Part shown: in pieces, positions 42,431 through 51,969 of the stretch
How positions within the stretch are numbered: the stretch's first letter is position 1
Layout: every line of letters starts with the position of its first letter
Origin: Streptomyces sp. CC0208
GTDB taxonomy: Bacteria; Actinomycetota; Actinomycetes; Streptomycetales; Streptomycetaceae
DNA: 64,000 nt
NCBI RefSeq assembly: GCF_003443735.1
Contig: NZ_CP031969.1
Coordinates: 2,604,001 to 2,668,000, forward strand
Direction: 5' to 3'
Program-made: the position numbers and the translations under genes
Notes under the pieces: generated by a model
Database searches by the model: none
Told to the model about the DNA's origin: nothing
What the model saw: only the letters and a program-made list of their open reading frames with translations

Positions 42431-45400
42431 GTGCAGGGACGTTTCAAGAGGGATGGCAGCGCTTCGGCCGAGCCGGAGCGGCACGGCGGGACTGGCCCCA
42501 ATGTCGGCAGTTCCTCCCCCCAGCACGCCCAGAACCCGGGCCCGGGACCGTCGGCAGACGGTGGTTCCGGCACCGGGCGCCTCGGCACGTCGGCGTCCTC
42601 GGGCCCGGCGGCCACACCGACGGTGAAGCCCCCGAAGGGCCCGAGCGGCCCCGGGTCGCGCATAGCCCTGCGCAACTGGCGCATCTCCACGCGCCTGGTG
42701 TCGCTGCTCGCGCTCCCCGTCGTGGCGGCCACCTCGCTGGGCGCGCTGCGCATCAACGACTCCATGGACGACATCCAGCAGCTCGACAACATGAAGCTGC
42801 TGACGGAGATGACCAAGCAGGCCACCGAGCTGGCCGCCGCCCTCCAGGAGGAGCGCGACCAGTCGGCCGGACCGCTGGCGCACAACTCCACGGCGAGCAA
42901 CATCACGGTCAAGGGCTACCGGGACAAGACGGACCGGGCCGCGACCAACTTCATCAACGCCGCCGAGGACATCGACACCTCCAGCAAGGACGGCAACCTC
43001 CAGGGCGTCCGCGACAGCCTCGTCGGCCTGGTCCGCGACCTGGACACGCTCAGCAAGGTCCGCAGCGACGCCTACGAGACCAAGGGCAACGCCACCCAGA
43101 CGGTGGAGTCGTACCACCGCCTGATCACCCACCTGCTGGACCTCTCCCAGGACATGGCCGAGGCCACCAGCAACCCGGACATGATCCAGCGCACGCGCGC
43201 CCTGGCGGCCTTCTCCTCCGCCAAGGAGTACGCCTCCGTCCAGCGCGCGGTCCTCGCCGCGGCCCTCCCGGCCAACAACACCACCCTCGGCGACCTCAGC
43301 GAGAACGACCGGCTGTACGCCCAGGGCGCCCTGGAAAGCGAGGAGTCCGACCTCAACAGCTTCCGGAGCATCTACGGCGACGACGGCGCCGAGGAACTCC
43401 TCAAGCCCATCGAGGACGGCAGCTCCACGATCGAGGCCTCCGACCAGTACGCAGGGCGCGCCTTCGGCCGGCCGGAGGGCCTTGCCGACCTGGACCGGCG
43501 CTCCTACAAGGACTGGGTCGACGACAGCTCGACCAAGATCCAGCAGATGGGCAACATCGAGCACACGCTGCTCGAGGACATGGAGCAGAAGGCCCGCGAG
43601 CTGCGCAGCGCCACCGAGCGCGACGCGATCATCGCCGGTGCGCTGATCCTGATCGTGCTCGGTGTCTCCCTGGTCGGCGCCTTCGTCGTCGCCCGGTCCA
43701 TGATCCGCTCGCTGCGCCGCCTCCAGGAGACCGCCACCAAGGTCGCCCAGGACCGGCTGCCCGAGCTGGTCAAGCAGCTGTCCGAGTCCGACCCCCAGGA
43801 CGTCGACACGTCCGTGGAGTCGGTCGGTGTGCACTCCCGGGACGAGATCGGCCGCGTGGCCGCGGCCTTCGACGACGTGCACCGCGAGGCGGTCCGCCTC
43901 GCCGCCGAGCAGGCCCTGCTGCGGGGCAACGTCAACGCGATGTTCACCAACCTCTCGCGCCGCTCCCAGGGCCTCATCCAGCGTCAGCTCTCGCTCATCT
44001 CCGAACTGGAGTCCCGCGAGGCCGACCCGGACCAGCTCTCCTCGCTCTTCAAGCTCGACCACCTCGCGACGCGCATGCGCCGTAACGGTGAGAACCTCCT
44101 CGTCCTCGCCGGTGAGGAGCCCGGCCGCCGCTGGACCCGTCCGGTCCCGCTGGTCGACGTGCTCCGCGCCGCCGCGTCCGAGGTGGAGCAGTACGAGCGC
44201 ATCGAGCTGGCCGCCGTGCCGACCACCGAAGTGGCCGGCCGCGTGGTCAACGACCTCGTGCACCTGCTCGCCGAGCTGCTGGAGAACGCGACCTCGTTCT
44301 CCTCCCCGCAGACCAAGGTCAAGGTCACCGGTCACGCGCTGCCCGACGGCCGCGTCCTGATCGAGATCCACGACACCGGCATCGGCCTCTCCCCCGAGGA
44401 CCTCGCCGCGATCAACGAGCGGCTCGCCTCGCCGCCCACCGTGGACGTCTCCGTCTCCCGCCGCATGGGTCTGTTCGTGGTCGGCCGGCTGTCCCAGCGC
44501 CACGGCATCCGCATCCAGCTGCGTCCGTCCGACTCCGGTGGCACGACCGCGCTGGTCATGCTGCCCGTCGATGTCGCCCAGGGCGGCAAGAAGCCCCAGG
44601 CCAAGCCCGGTCAGGGAGCCCCCGGTGCACCCGCCGCGGCGCAGGCCGCCGCCGGTGTGGCCGCGGCCCGTCGGGGCGGCGGCAACGGACAGGGCGGCGG
44701 TGCCCTCGGCGGTGCGCCCGGTGGCCCCGGCGGTGGCGCTCTCGGCGCCGGTGCCCCCTCGGGCGGACGGCTCAACGCCGGTCAGGGACCGCGGGCCGCG
44801 CTGCCCGGCAGTGGCCAGGGCGGTCGCCCCGGTGCGCCGGGCGGACCGCGTGGACCGCAGGGTCCGGGTACGCCTCCGCAGGGCCGGCCCGCTCCGGCCG
44901 GCGCCGGCGCCGGGTTCGGCGGCCAGGCGCCGGGTGCCGCGCAGGGCCTCCAGGCGGCGGGCACGAGCGGTCCGGGCCAGGACGCCTTCAATGGTCAGGA
45001 CGCTTTCGGCGGCGGCCAGGACGCCTTCGGCTCCCGGGGTCCCGTACCCCCGCAGGCGCAGGCCCCGAAGCCGGGCCAGGCTCCCGAGCCGGGCGGTCGG
45101 CGCCGCCGGCCGCAGCTGCCGGGCCGCGGTGGTCCGCGGGCCGAGCTGCCGGGCGGCAACCAGCAGCCCCGCACGCCGAGCTGGAGCGACGAGAACGCCC
45201 AGCCGCCGGTGCCGCGCGCCTCGCTCGACGTCCCGCGCGGCCACGACGAGCAGGACCCCGCGGCCACGTCGCGCATGCCGCGGATCGAGGACCACCGGGG
45301 CCCGGCGAGCACCTCCGAGTTCCCCCGCCCCGACTTCGACGCCCCGCAGAACACCGGCCAGTTCCCCCGGCCGGGCGCCAACGGCCCGCAGGGCGACCTC

Positions 45401-46264
45401 CCCCGTCCGGGTGCGGTCAGCCCGCAGAACACCGGCCAGTTCCCGCGGCCGGGCGCCAACGGCCCCCAGGACACGGGTGACTTCGTCCGCCCGGACGTCT
45501 TCGGTACTCCGTCCGGGCAGAACGGCGGCTCGCAGACCGGGCAGTTCGCGACGCCGCAGGCCTACGGCCCCGGCTCGACGGGCCAGTTCGCGATGCCTGG
45601 CTACGACGGCAACTCCACCGGGCAGCACTCCCTGCCGGGCCGTCAGGACCCCGCGAACACGGGCCAGTTCGAGCGTCCCCAGACCAACGGCGCCGACTTC
45701 GGTGCCCCGCGGCCGCCCATGCCGCCGCGACCCCAGCAGCGGCCGGTCCGCCAGGAGCCCGAGGCGCTGCCGCCCGCGGGTCCCGGTGACGGCCGTACGC
45801 CGCTGTACGACACGTTGGAGACCAACTGGTTCCACGGCAGCCAGCAGCAGGGACAGGGGCAGCCGGCCAACGGCACCGACTCCTCCCCGGCCGAGGCCCC
45901 GCGGCAGCAGCAGGCTCCGGCGGCCCCACAGAGTTCTGCCGGCGCTCCGCAACGGCCCGCGGCCTCCGCGGCCTGGCGCAGTTCGCCCAACGACGACCTC
46001 GTCCGGCAGGCGGAGCGTGTCCGCCAGCCGGCCGCGGGCGGTGTCACCACCTCCGGTCTGCCGCGCCGGGTGCCCAGGGCGAACCTCGTCCCGGGTACCG
46101 CTCAGCAGCAACAGCACCAAAGCGGTCCGGCTGTCTCGCGTGCGCCTGACGACGTGCGCGGTCGGCTGACCAATCTCCGTCGGGGTATCGCGCAAGGTCG
46201 TCAGGTCGGCGGCAACGGCCAGACGGGCAGCTTCCCGAACCCCACTCACCAGCAGGAGCGTTAG
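42431..46264 (+). CDS. cvnA1: Conservon sensor ATPase CvnA (first conservon)
   Basis: CvnA proteins are membrane sensor-kinase-like ATPases that head the cvnABCD operons. From GTG 42431 the protein has 1277 aa: a disordered N-terminus starting (M)QGRFKRDGSASAEPERHGG, TM1 (about 87-107, LVSLLALPVVAATSLGAL), an extracellular nitrate/sulfite-sensing (NIT) type helical domain (about 110-395), TM2 (400-422), a HAMP-like linker, then a HATPase_c domain (600-720) with LLAELLENATSFSSPQ, HDTGIGL and RRMGLFVVGRLSQRHG. The last 550 residues are Gly/Pro/Gln-rich, with tandem TGQF units (NTGQFPRPGANGPQ), and end in the conserved block SGLPRRVPRANL...SRAPDDVRGRLTNLRRG. The stop abuts cvnB. Phosphotransfer activity is uncertain for the family. 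Confidence 0.9.
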   Translation: MQGRFKRDGSASAEPERHGGTGPNVGSSSPQHAQNPGPGPSADGGSGTGRLGTSASSGPAATPTVKPPKGPSGPGSRIALRNWRISTRLVSLLALPVVAATSLGALRINDSMDDIQQLDNMKLLTEMTKQATELAAALQEERDQSAGPLAHNSTASNITVKGYRDKTDRAATNFINAAEDIDTSSKDGNLQGVRDSLVGLVRDLDTLSKVRSDAYETKGNATQTVESYHRLITHLLDLSQDMAEATSNPDMIQRTRALAAFSSAKEYASVQRAVLAAALPANNTTLGDLSENDRLYAQGALESEESDLNSFRSIYGDDGAEELLKPIEDGSSTIEASDQYAGRAFGRPEGLADLDRRSYKDWVDDSSTKIQQMGNIEHTLLEDMEQKARELRSATERDAIIAGALILIVLGVSLVGAFVVARSMIRSLRRLQETATKVAQDRLPELVKQLSESDPQDVDTSVESVGVHSRDEIGRVAAAFDDVHREAVRLAAEQALLRGNVNAMFTNLSRRSQGLIQRQLSLISELESREADPDQLSSLFKLDHLATRMRRNGENLLVLAGEEPGRRWTRPVPLVDVLRAAASEVEQYERIELAAVPTTEVAGRVVNDLVHLLAELLENATSFSSPQTKVKVTGHALPDGRVLIEIHDTGIGLSPEDLAAINERLASPPTVDVSVSRRMGLFVVGRLSQRHGIRIQLRPSDSGGTTALVMLPVDVAQGGKKPQAKPGQGAPGAPAAAQAAAGVAAARRGGGNGQGGGALGGAPGGPGGGALGAGAPSGGRLNAGQGPRAALPGSGQGGRPGAPGGPRGPQGPGTPPQGRPAPAGAGAGFGGQAPGAAQGLQAAGTSGPGQDAFNGQDAFGGGQDAFGSRGPVPPQAQAPKPGQAPEPGGRRRRPQLPGRGGPRAELPGGNQQPRTPSWSDENAQPPVPRASLDVPRGHDEQDPAATSRMPRIEDHRGPASTSEFPRPDFDAPQNTGQFPRPGANGPQGDLPRPGAVSPQNTGQFPRPGANGPQDTGDFVRPDVFGTPSGQNGGSQTGQFATPQAYGPGSTGQFAMPGYDGNSTGQHSLPGRQDPANTGQFERPQTNGADFGAPRPPMPPRPQQRPVRQEPEALPPAGPGDGRTPLYDTLETNWFHGSQQQGQGQPANGTDSSPAEAPRQQQAPAAPQSSAGAPQRPAASAAWRSSPNDDLVRQAERVRQPAAGGVTTSGLPRRVPRANLVPGTAQQQQHQSGPAVSRAPDDVRGRLTNLRRGIAQGRQVGGNGQTGSFPNPTHQQER

Positions 46265-46687
46265 TTGAGCCCGATGAGCCAGGCGGCACAGAACCTGAAC
46301 TGGTTGATCACCAACTTCGTGGACAACACCCCAGGGGTGTCCCACACCGTCGTCGTGTCCGCCGACGGCCTTCTGCTGGCGATGTCCGAGGGCTTCCCGC
46401 GCGACCGTGCCGACCAGCTGGCGGCCGTCGCTTCGGGGCTGACCTCGCTCACGGCGGGCGCCTCTCGGATCTTCGAGGGCGGCAGCGTGGCCCAGACCGT
46501 CGTGGAGATGGAGCGGGGATTCCTCTTCCTCATGTCCGTCTCGGACGGTTCCTCGCTCGCGGTCCTCGCGCACCCGGAATGCGACATCGGCCTCGTCGGC
46601 TATGAGATGGCGCTGCTCGTCGACCGCGCGGGCGCAGTGCTCACGCCGGATCTGCGAGCCGAGCTGCAAGGCAGTCTGCTCCACTGA
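46265..46687 (+). CDS. cvnB1: Roadblock/LC7 protein CvnB (first conservon)
   Basis: The 140-aa protein is a roadblock/LC7 domain (ITNFVDNTPGVSHTVVVSAD, DQLAAVASGLTSLTAGASRI), a fold that binds and regulates small GTPases. The TTG at 46265 directly follows the cvnA stop and has aggag 6 bases before it; ATG 46274 is the alternative (137 aa). CvnB from conservon 2 differs at only about seven positions. In the conservon model it links the sensor to the GTPase CvnD. Confidence 0.92.
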   Translation: MSPMSQAAQNLNWLITNFVDNTPGVSHTVVVSADGLLLAMSEGFPRDRADQLAAVASGLTSLTAGASRIFEGGSVAQTVVEMERGFLFLMSVSDGSSLAVLAHPECDIGLVGYEMALLVDRAGAVLTPDLRAELQGSLLH

Positions 46688-46798
46688 CCCGAACCGGATC
46701 CACCCGTCTCACCACATCACCGTCCGGCCGCCACAATCCCCCCACCGGCCTCACCAGACGGCTAGCCAGACCGACTTGCTGTCCCGCCCGGAGGATTC

Positions 46799-47197
46799 AT
46801 GACCCCGCCCACCGCCTCTCATGATCCGTACGCGGAGCCGTACGAGGATGAGGGCGACCAGCCGCTGGTACGGCCGTACGCGATGACCGGCGGCCGGACC
46901 CGGCCGCGCTACCAGCTCGCCATCGAGGCCCTGATCAGCACCACGGCCGACCCGGCGGCACTGATGGGGCTCCTCCCCGAGCACCAGCGCATCTGCCACC
47001 TGTGCCGTGAGGTGAAGTCGGTCGCCGAGGTCTCGGCGCTGCTCGCCATGCCGCTCGGGGTGGCCAGGATCCTCGTCGCGGACCTCGCCGAGGCCGGCCT
47101 GGTGGCCATCCACCAGCCGGGCGGCGACGAGAACAACGGCGGCGCTCCCGATGTGACGCTGCTCGAAAGGGTGCTCAGTGGACTTCGCAAGCTCTGA
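46799..47197 (+). CDS. cvnC1: DUF742 protein CvnC (first conservon)
   Basis: A 132-aa DUF742 protein with a short variable N-terminus and the conserved core LVRPYAMTGGRTRPRYQLAI, PEHQRICHLCREVKSVAEVS, LGVARILVADLAEAGLVAIH and a C-terminus RVLSGLRKL. The core resembles a winged helix. The ATG at 46799 follows ggagg. The gene overlaps cvnD by 20 bases. CvnC is thought to be part of the membrane-associated conservon complex; its role is unclear. Confidence 0.92.
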   Translation: MTPPTASHDPYAEPYEDEGDQPLVRPYAMTGGRTRPRYQLAIEALISTTADPAALMGLLPEHQRICHLCREVKSVAEVSALLAMPLGVARILVADLAEAGLVAIHQPGGDENNGGAPDVTLLERVLSGLRKL

Positions 47198-47753
47198 CGC
47201 GGGGCGGGCCACCACCTCCGCGAAGATCGTGGTGGCGGGTGGCTTCGGCGTGGGCAAGACCACGTTCGTCGGCGCGGTCTCCGAGATCAACCCGCTGCGC
47301 ACGGAGGCCGTCATGACGTCCGCGAGCGCGGGCATCGACGACCTCACCCACACCGGGGACAAGACGACCACCACGGTCGCCATGGACTTCGGCCGCATCA
47401 CGCTCGACCAGGACCTGATCCTGTACCTCTTCGGTACGCCCGGACAGGACCGCTTCTGGTTCATGTGGGACGACCTGGTCCGCGGCGCCATCGGCGCGGT
47501 GGTCCTGGTCGACACCCGGCGTCTTGCCGACTGCTTCCCCGCGGTCGACTACTTCGAGAACAGCGGTCTGCCCTTCGTCGTGGCCCTCAACGGCTTCGAC
47601 GGGCACCAGCCGTACGCCCCCGAGGAGGTGCGCGAGGCCCTGCAGATCGGGCCGGACGCGCCGATCATCACGACGGACGCCCGGCACCGGTCGGACGCCA
47701 AGAGTGCCCTGATCACCCTGGTCGAGCATGCCCTCATGGCGCGTCTGCGGTAA
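47178..47753 (+). CDS. cvnD1: Ras-like GTPase CvnD (first conservon)
   Basis: The 191-aa small GTPase has the P-loop VAGGFGVGKTTFVGAV, the switch-II motif FGTPGQDRFWFMWDD, base-recognition ALNGFDG (in place of NKxD) and TTDARHR. It starts at GTG 47178 within the cvnC 3' end. CvnD acts as the G protein of the conservon; in S. coelicolor such complexes have been compared with eukaryotic receptor-G protein modules. Confidence 0.93.
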   Translation: MDFASSDAGRATTSAKIVVAGGFGVGKTTFVGAVSEINPLRTEAVMTSASAGIDDLTHTGDKTTTTVAMDFGRITLDQDLILYLFGTPGQDRFWFMWDDLVRGAIGAVVLVDTRRLADCFPAVDYFENSGLPFVVALNGFDGHQPYAPEEVREALQIGPDAPIITTDARHRSDAKSALITLVEHALMARLR

Positions 47754-47932
47754 CGCCCCCAGGGTGTGTCGAGCCGCTGCAAATCAACAGCGTCATACGG
47801 CAGTTGTCGTAGATGTCCCGGAGCCGACTGTGGTCTTAGACACGGTCGGCCCCGGTGTTCATAACGTTTCGGCAGAGGAATCGGGTGGTACGGCCACGCG
47901 TGGTTGCCAACCGGTCTCGCTGCGCTCACAAC

Positions 47933-47954
47933 AGCCCCGTCATTTGACGGGGCT
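47933..47954 (+). terminator. Terminator of conservon 1
   Basis: agccccgtca-tt-tgacggggct, a 10-bp stem (inner pairs probably open), followed by cgctcttta. About 180 bases after cvnD1. Confidence 0.6.
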
Positions 47955-48059
47955 CGCTCTTTATGACCGTTTTATCTGGGGCTTACATCACTCGGAATCC
48001 CCGCGTACCAATGTTTGGTGGTGCGCAGGCCGTCGTGCTGGAATGCCTGAACTGCCCAA

Positions 48060-48094
48060 TAGTCAAAGACGTACTCATTAGTCGATGACGTACT
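48060..48094. repeat. Direct repeat before cvnA2
   Basis: tagtcaaagacgtact and tagtcgatgacgtact (13 of 16 identical) are repeated at a 19-base period, about two helical turns, 60-95 bases before the cvnA2 start. Candidate activator or regulator binding sites. Confidence 0.55.
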
Positions 48095-48154
48095 GGGCTC
48101 TGAGAGACTGCGGCACAACGTAGGTGCCGACCCCTCCGAGAGGTTGTTGGTCGA

Positions 48155-51100
48155 GTGAGGCGAAGCAAGAACGGTCCCGAGCCGTCGGCCCGGGGCAACT
48201 TCACCCCGCCGCCGCGCGGAGCGGCGCCCGCCCCTGTGTCCGGTCCTGAACCGACGGCCGCGCCGCCGGACGGCGGCGGCCGGTTCTCCCCGCGCAACTG
48301 GCGGGTGCCCACCCGGCTGAACGCGATCCTGCTCATACCCGTGATCGTCGGCCTCGTCATGGGCGGCTTCCAGGTCAAGAGCTCGATCGACACCTGGCGT
48401 GAGGCCGAGGACGCGGAGAACACCGCCCGTCTGGTGCGCGCCTCCCTCAGCTACGCCGACGCCCTGTACCAGGAGCGCGACAGCACCGCCGCCCCGCTGC
48501 TGAGCGGCGAGGGCCAGGACAACGCCACGGTCGTCGCCGCCCGCAAGAAGACCGACGAGGCCGCGGACGCCTTCGACGAGGCCGCCCAGAACATGCCGGA
48601 CAAGGCGGGCCTCAAGCGCCGCCTGCAGTTGTTCCGGGACGGTGAGGGCGGGCTCCAGACCCTGCGTGCGGGCGCCTACACCTCCTCCAAGTTCACCGGT
48701 GTGAAGACCGAGGAGGGCTACACCCAGGTCGCGCACCCGCTGACGGAGTTCGCCAACGAGCTCGGCCTCGGCACCGGCAACATCACCAGCTACGGCCGTA
48801 CGGTCTACGCCATCGAGCTCACCAAGGCGGCCCTGTCGCTGCAGCGCTCCATCGGCATGCACCTGCTGATCAAGCCCGGCCCGGGGCTGAGCAGCTTCGC
48901 CAGCCAGAAGGTCGCCCTCTCCTCGTACGCGTACCTCGAGGGCATCGCCGTCGAGGAGTACATCGGCGGTGGCACCGCGGCCGACGCGGCGAAGCTCGAC
49001 ACCGCGAAGAAGCAGATCCAGACGGAGGGCGCGGCGCTGGCCAAGGAGGCCGCCGCCAAGAACCCGAACTACGTCCCGCCGCCGTCCAACCCCGTGGACA
49101 TGGTCTCCGGCATCGCCCAGCTGCCGTCGATGGACCAGAGCGCCCGTCAGGCCCTCGCCAAGGACGGCATCACCGCCGAGAACTGGTGGGCGGTCAACAC
49201 CCTCAAGTACAACGCCTACCGCCAGATCGAGACCGACCTGGCCGACACCGCGGTGAACGAGGCCGCGAGCATCGCCGACGAGGCCAAGCGCGACGCGTTC
49301 ATCGTGGGTGCCGCCGTCGTGGTCGCCCTGCTCCTCGCGTTCATCCTGGCCGGCGCGGTCGCCCGGCAGATGTCCCGCGCGATGCGCCAGCTGCGCAACG
49401 CCGCCTTCGGCATCGCCGAGCAGCGTCTGCCGATGCTGGTCGACCAGCTCTCGCGCACCGACCCCGGCCGGGTCGACACCCGGGTCGCCCCGATCCCGAT
49501 CACCACCAAGGACGAGATCGGCGAGGTCGCCCGCGCCTTCGACCAGGTCCACCGCGAGGCCGTACGACTCGCCTCCGAGCAGGCCCTGCTGCGGGGCAAC
49601 ATCAACGCGATCTTCACCAACCTGTCCCGGCGCAACCAGTCGCTGATCGAGGGCCAGCTGACCCTGATCACCGACCTGGAGAACAACGAGGCCGACCCGG
49701 ACCAGCTGGAGAACCTCTTCCGTCTGGACCACCTCGCGACCCGTATGCGCCGCAACGGCGAGAACCTCCTGGTCCTCGCCGGCGAGGAGCCGGGCCGCCG
49801 CTGGGACCAGCCGGTCCCGCTGGTCGACGTGCTGCGCGCCGCCTCCTCCGAGGTGGAGCAGTACGAGCGCATCGAGCTGTCCGGTGTCCCGGAGGCCGAG
49901 ATCCACGGCCGCGCGGTCACCGACCTCGTGCACCTGCTGGCCGAGCTCCTGGAGAACGCCACCACGTTCTCCTCGCCGCAGACCAAGGTCCGCGTCACCG
50001 CGACCCGGCTGCCCGACGGCCGCATCATGATCGAGATCCACGACAAGGGCATCGGCCTGACCGCCGAGGACTTCGCGGACATCAACCACAAGCTGGCCAA
50101 CCCGCCGACCGTGGACGCCGCGATCTCTCAGCGCATGGGCCTGTTCGTGGTCGGCCGGCTGTCCGACCGGCACGGCATCCGCGTCCAGCTGCGCCCCTCG
50201 GGCGAGCAGGCCGGCACGACCTCGCTGGTCATGCTGCCCGACGCGATCACCCACGGCGGTGGCGGCGAGCAGCAGCCGGCCGGCGACGAGTTCACCGTCT
50301 CGCAGATCATGCCGGAGCAGCAGCAGTACCAGGGCGAGGACTTCAACAACGGTCTGCCCATGCGTACGGCCGCGGAACTCGGCTTCGACGACAGCCGCTA
50401 CTCCGAGGTCCCGGACGACATACGCGAGCTGGACCCGGTCGGCCGCTCCCTGATGCGCGAGGAGCGCCGCGCGGCCCTGGAGTCCCAGAACCAGGACCAG
50501 CCGGCCGCCCTGCAGGGTCCGGACCCGTCGTACGGCGACGCGTTCGACGCCTCCCACAGCGCCCAGCAGACCGGCTACGACAACAACCGGGGCGGCTATC
50601 CCGAGCAGCAGCCGGCCTCGTACGACCAGCAGACGTCGTACGAGGAGGCGCAGCAGGCGCCGTACGAGGAGCAGCGGCAGACGGCGTACGAGGAGCCGAA
50701 CCGTCAGGCGTACGAGGAGCCGTACTACGCCCAGAACGGCGGCCTGCCGCAGAACGACACCTTCTCCCCCGGCGGCGGCTACCCGGAGCCCTCCTATGCG
50801 GAGCCGGCCCAGGAGGAGCCCGCGGCGGTGCACGCCGCTGCGCCGGAGACCTTCTCGGGCTTCGAGGAGCGCCGCTACCAGGACGACTGGCCGCAGCAGG
50901 ACGGGTACCGCAACGGCTACCCGGACCAGTACGCTCCGGAAACGGAATCTGCGCAGGCCGCTGACGTGAGTGAGGGTGACCGCGTAGGCTTCGACCGTCC
51001 GGGGCCGGCCCCCGCCTCCGTGGGTCACGCGCTGACCGACGCCGGGCTCCCTCGCCGTGGCTCCACCGGGAGCGGCGCGAACGGCTCGAACGGCACGCGG

Positions 51101-51445
51101 AACGCGAACCAGGAGCCGCCGGCCTCAGCGCCGGAGAGCAACGGCGGCGGCGACATCTGGCGCTCGGCCAACGATGCGCGGTGGCAGCAGGCCTCCCAGC
51201 TCCGGAAGCCCAAGGCGGGCGGGGTCACCTCCTCCGGTCTGCCACGGCGGGTACCCAAGGCCAACCTGATCGAGGGAGCCGCCGAAGCCACCAACCAGGG
51301 AGGCCCACAGGTCTCCCGTGCCCCCGAGGACGTCCGGGGCAGGCTGAGCAACCTGCGCCGCGGTGTCCAGCGGGGCCGCAACGCCGGCAGTGAAACGAAC
51401 GGTCAGGGCTTCGGTTCTGACAGCACCTACAACCAGGAGCGTTAG
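48155..51445 (+). CDS. cvnA2: Conservon sensor ATPase CvnA (second conservon)
   Basis: The 1096-aa protein (GTG 48155, (M)RRSKNGPEPSARGNFTPPP) has TM1 at about 55-73, an extracytoplasmic helical NIT-type domain of about 300 residues, TM2 at about 381-403, a HAMP-like linker, and a HATPase_c domain (about 580-700) with LLAELLENATTFSSPQ, HDKGIGL and RMGLFVVGRLSDRHG. The C-terminal tail is Gln/Tyr/Glu-rich (repeats such as SYEEAQQAPYEE and AYEEPNRQAYEEP) and ends in the same SGLPRRVPKANL and SRAPEDVRGRLSNLRRG block as the first CvnA. The cytoplasmic core is close to CvnA1 while the sensor domain and tail are quite different, so the two conservons should sense different signals. Confidence 0.9.
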   Translation: MRRSKNGPEPSARGNFTPPPRGAAPAPVSGPEPTAAPPDGGGRFSPRNWRVPTRLNAILLIPVIVGLVMGGFQVKSSIDTWREAEDAENTARLVRASLSYADALYQERDSTAAPLLSGEGQDNATVVAARKKTDEAADAFDEAAQNMPDKAGLKRRLQLFRDGEGGLQTLRAGAYTSSKFTGVKTEEGYTQVAHPLTEFANELGLGTGNITSYGRTVYAIELTKAALSLQRSIGMHLLIKPGPGLSSFASQKVALSSYAYLEGIAVEEYIGGGTAADAAKLDTAKKQIQTEGAALAKEAAAKNPNYVPPPSNPVDMVSGIAQLPSMDQSARQALAKDGITAENWWAVNTLKYNAYRQIETDLADTAVNEAASIADEAKRDAFIVGAAVVVALLLAFILAGAVARQMSRAMRQLRNAAFGIAEQRLPMLVDQLSRTDPGRVDTRVAPIPITTKDEIGEVARAFDQVHREAVRLASEQALLRGNINAIFTNLSRRNQSLIEGQLTLITDLENNEADPDQLENLFRLDHLATRMRRNGENLLVLAGEEPGRRWDQPVPLVDVLRAASSEVEQYERIELSGVPEAEIHGRAVTDLVHLLAELLENATTFSSPQTKVRVTATRLPDGRIMIEIHDKGIGLTAEDFADINHKLANPPTVDAAISQRMGLFVVGRLSDRHGIRVQLRPSGEQAGTTSLVMLPDAITHGGGGEQQPAGDEFTVSQIMPEQQQYQGEDFNNGLPMRTAAELGFDDSRYSEVPDDIRELDPVGRSLMREERRAALESQNQDQPAALQGPDPSYGDAFDASHSAQQTGYDNNRGGYPEQQPASYDQQTSYEEAQQAPYEEQRQTAYEEPNRQAYEEPYYAQNGGLPQNDTFSPGGGYPEPSYAEPAQEEPAAVHAAAPETFSGFEERRYQDDWPQQDGYRNGYPDQYAPETESAQAADVSEGDRVGFDRPGPAPASVGHALTDAGLPRRGSTGSGANGSNGTRNANQEPPASAPESNGGGDIWRSANDARWQQASQLRKPKAGGVTSSGLPRRVPKANLIEGAAEATNQGGPQVSRAPEDVRGRLSNLRRGVQRGRNAGSETNGQGFGSDSTYNQER

Positions 51446-51446
51446 T

Positions 51447-51869
51447 GTGAGCCCGATGAGCCAGGCGGCGCAGAACCTGAACTGGTTGATCACCAACTTC
51501 GTGGACAACACCCCGGGGGTGTCCCACACGGTGGTGGTCTCCGCCGACGGACTCCTTCTGGCGATGTCCGAAGGCTTTCCGCGCGACCGTGCCGACCAGC
51601 TTGCGGCCGTCGCCTCCGGTCTGACCTCGCTGACCGCGGGTGCCTCGCGCATCTTCGAGGGCGGCGCGGTGAACCAGACCGTTGTGGAGATGGAGCGGGG
51701 ATTCCTCTTCATCATGTCCGTATCGGACGGTTCGTCCCTCGCGGTTCTTGCACATCCGGAGGCGGACATCGGTCTCATCGGGTACGAGATGGCTCTTCTG
51801 GTGGACCGTGCCGGTTCGGTCCTGACACCCGATCTGCGTGCAGAGCTCCAGGGCAGCCTGCTCAACTGA
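51447..51869 (+). CDS. cvnB2: Roadblock/LC7 protein CvnB (second conservon)
   Basis: 140-aa roadblock/LC7 protein, about 95% identical by eye to CvnB of the first conservon (changes include SVAQ to AVNQ, FLFL to FLFI, PECD to PEAD). The GTG at 51447 follows the cvnA stop by one base with aggag upstream; ATG 51456 is the alternative. The role is as for its paralogue. Confidence 0.92.
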   Translation: MSPMSQAAQNLNWLITNFVDNTPGVSHTVVVSADGLLLAMSEGFPRDRADQLAAVASGLTSLTAGASRIFEGGAVNQTVVEMERGFLFIMSVSDGSSLAVLAHPEADIGLIGYEMALLVDRAGSVLTPDLRAELQGSLLN

Positions 51870-51969
51870 CAGACAGACGGTGCGTTTTGGCGTCCCGGGG
51901 CCGTAAGGTTTCGGGACGCGGCTCCACACAGCGTGATGGGTGCCCGGCACAGTCGGAGGAGGAGAGAAA

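Larger units (their letters stand above)
47754..48154. other. Region between the two conservons
   Basis: About 400 bases without a gene. It contains the terminator of conservon 1 near 47940, a comparatively AT-rich stretch (47940-48060), and a direct repeat at 48060-48094 in the likely promoter region of cvnA2. Confidence 0.6.

Noticed and set aside
42428..46684. Open frame of 1418 codons on the minus strand opposite cvnA1 and cvnB1
   Set aside because: It is the antisense of well-supported genes; high GC at third positions leaves few stops on the other strand. It has no ribosome binding site and no recognisable domain.
47972..51028. Open frame of 1018 codons on the minus strand opposite cvnA2
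   Set aside because: Same reason: antisense shadow of cvnA2 with Val/Gly/Arg-rich product.
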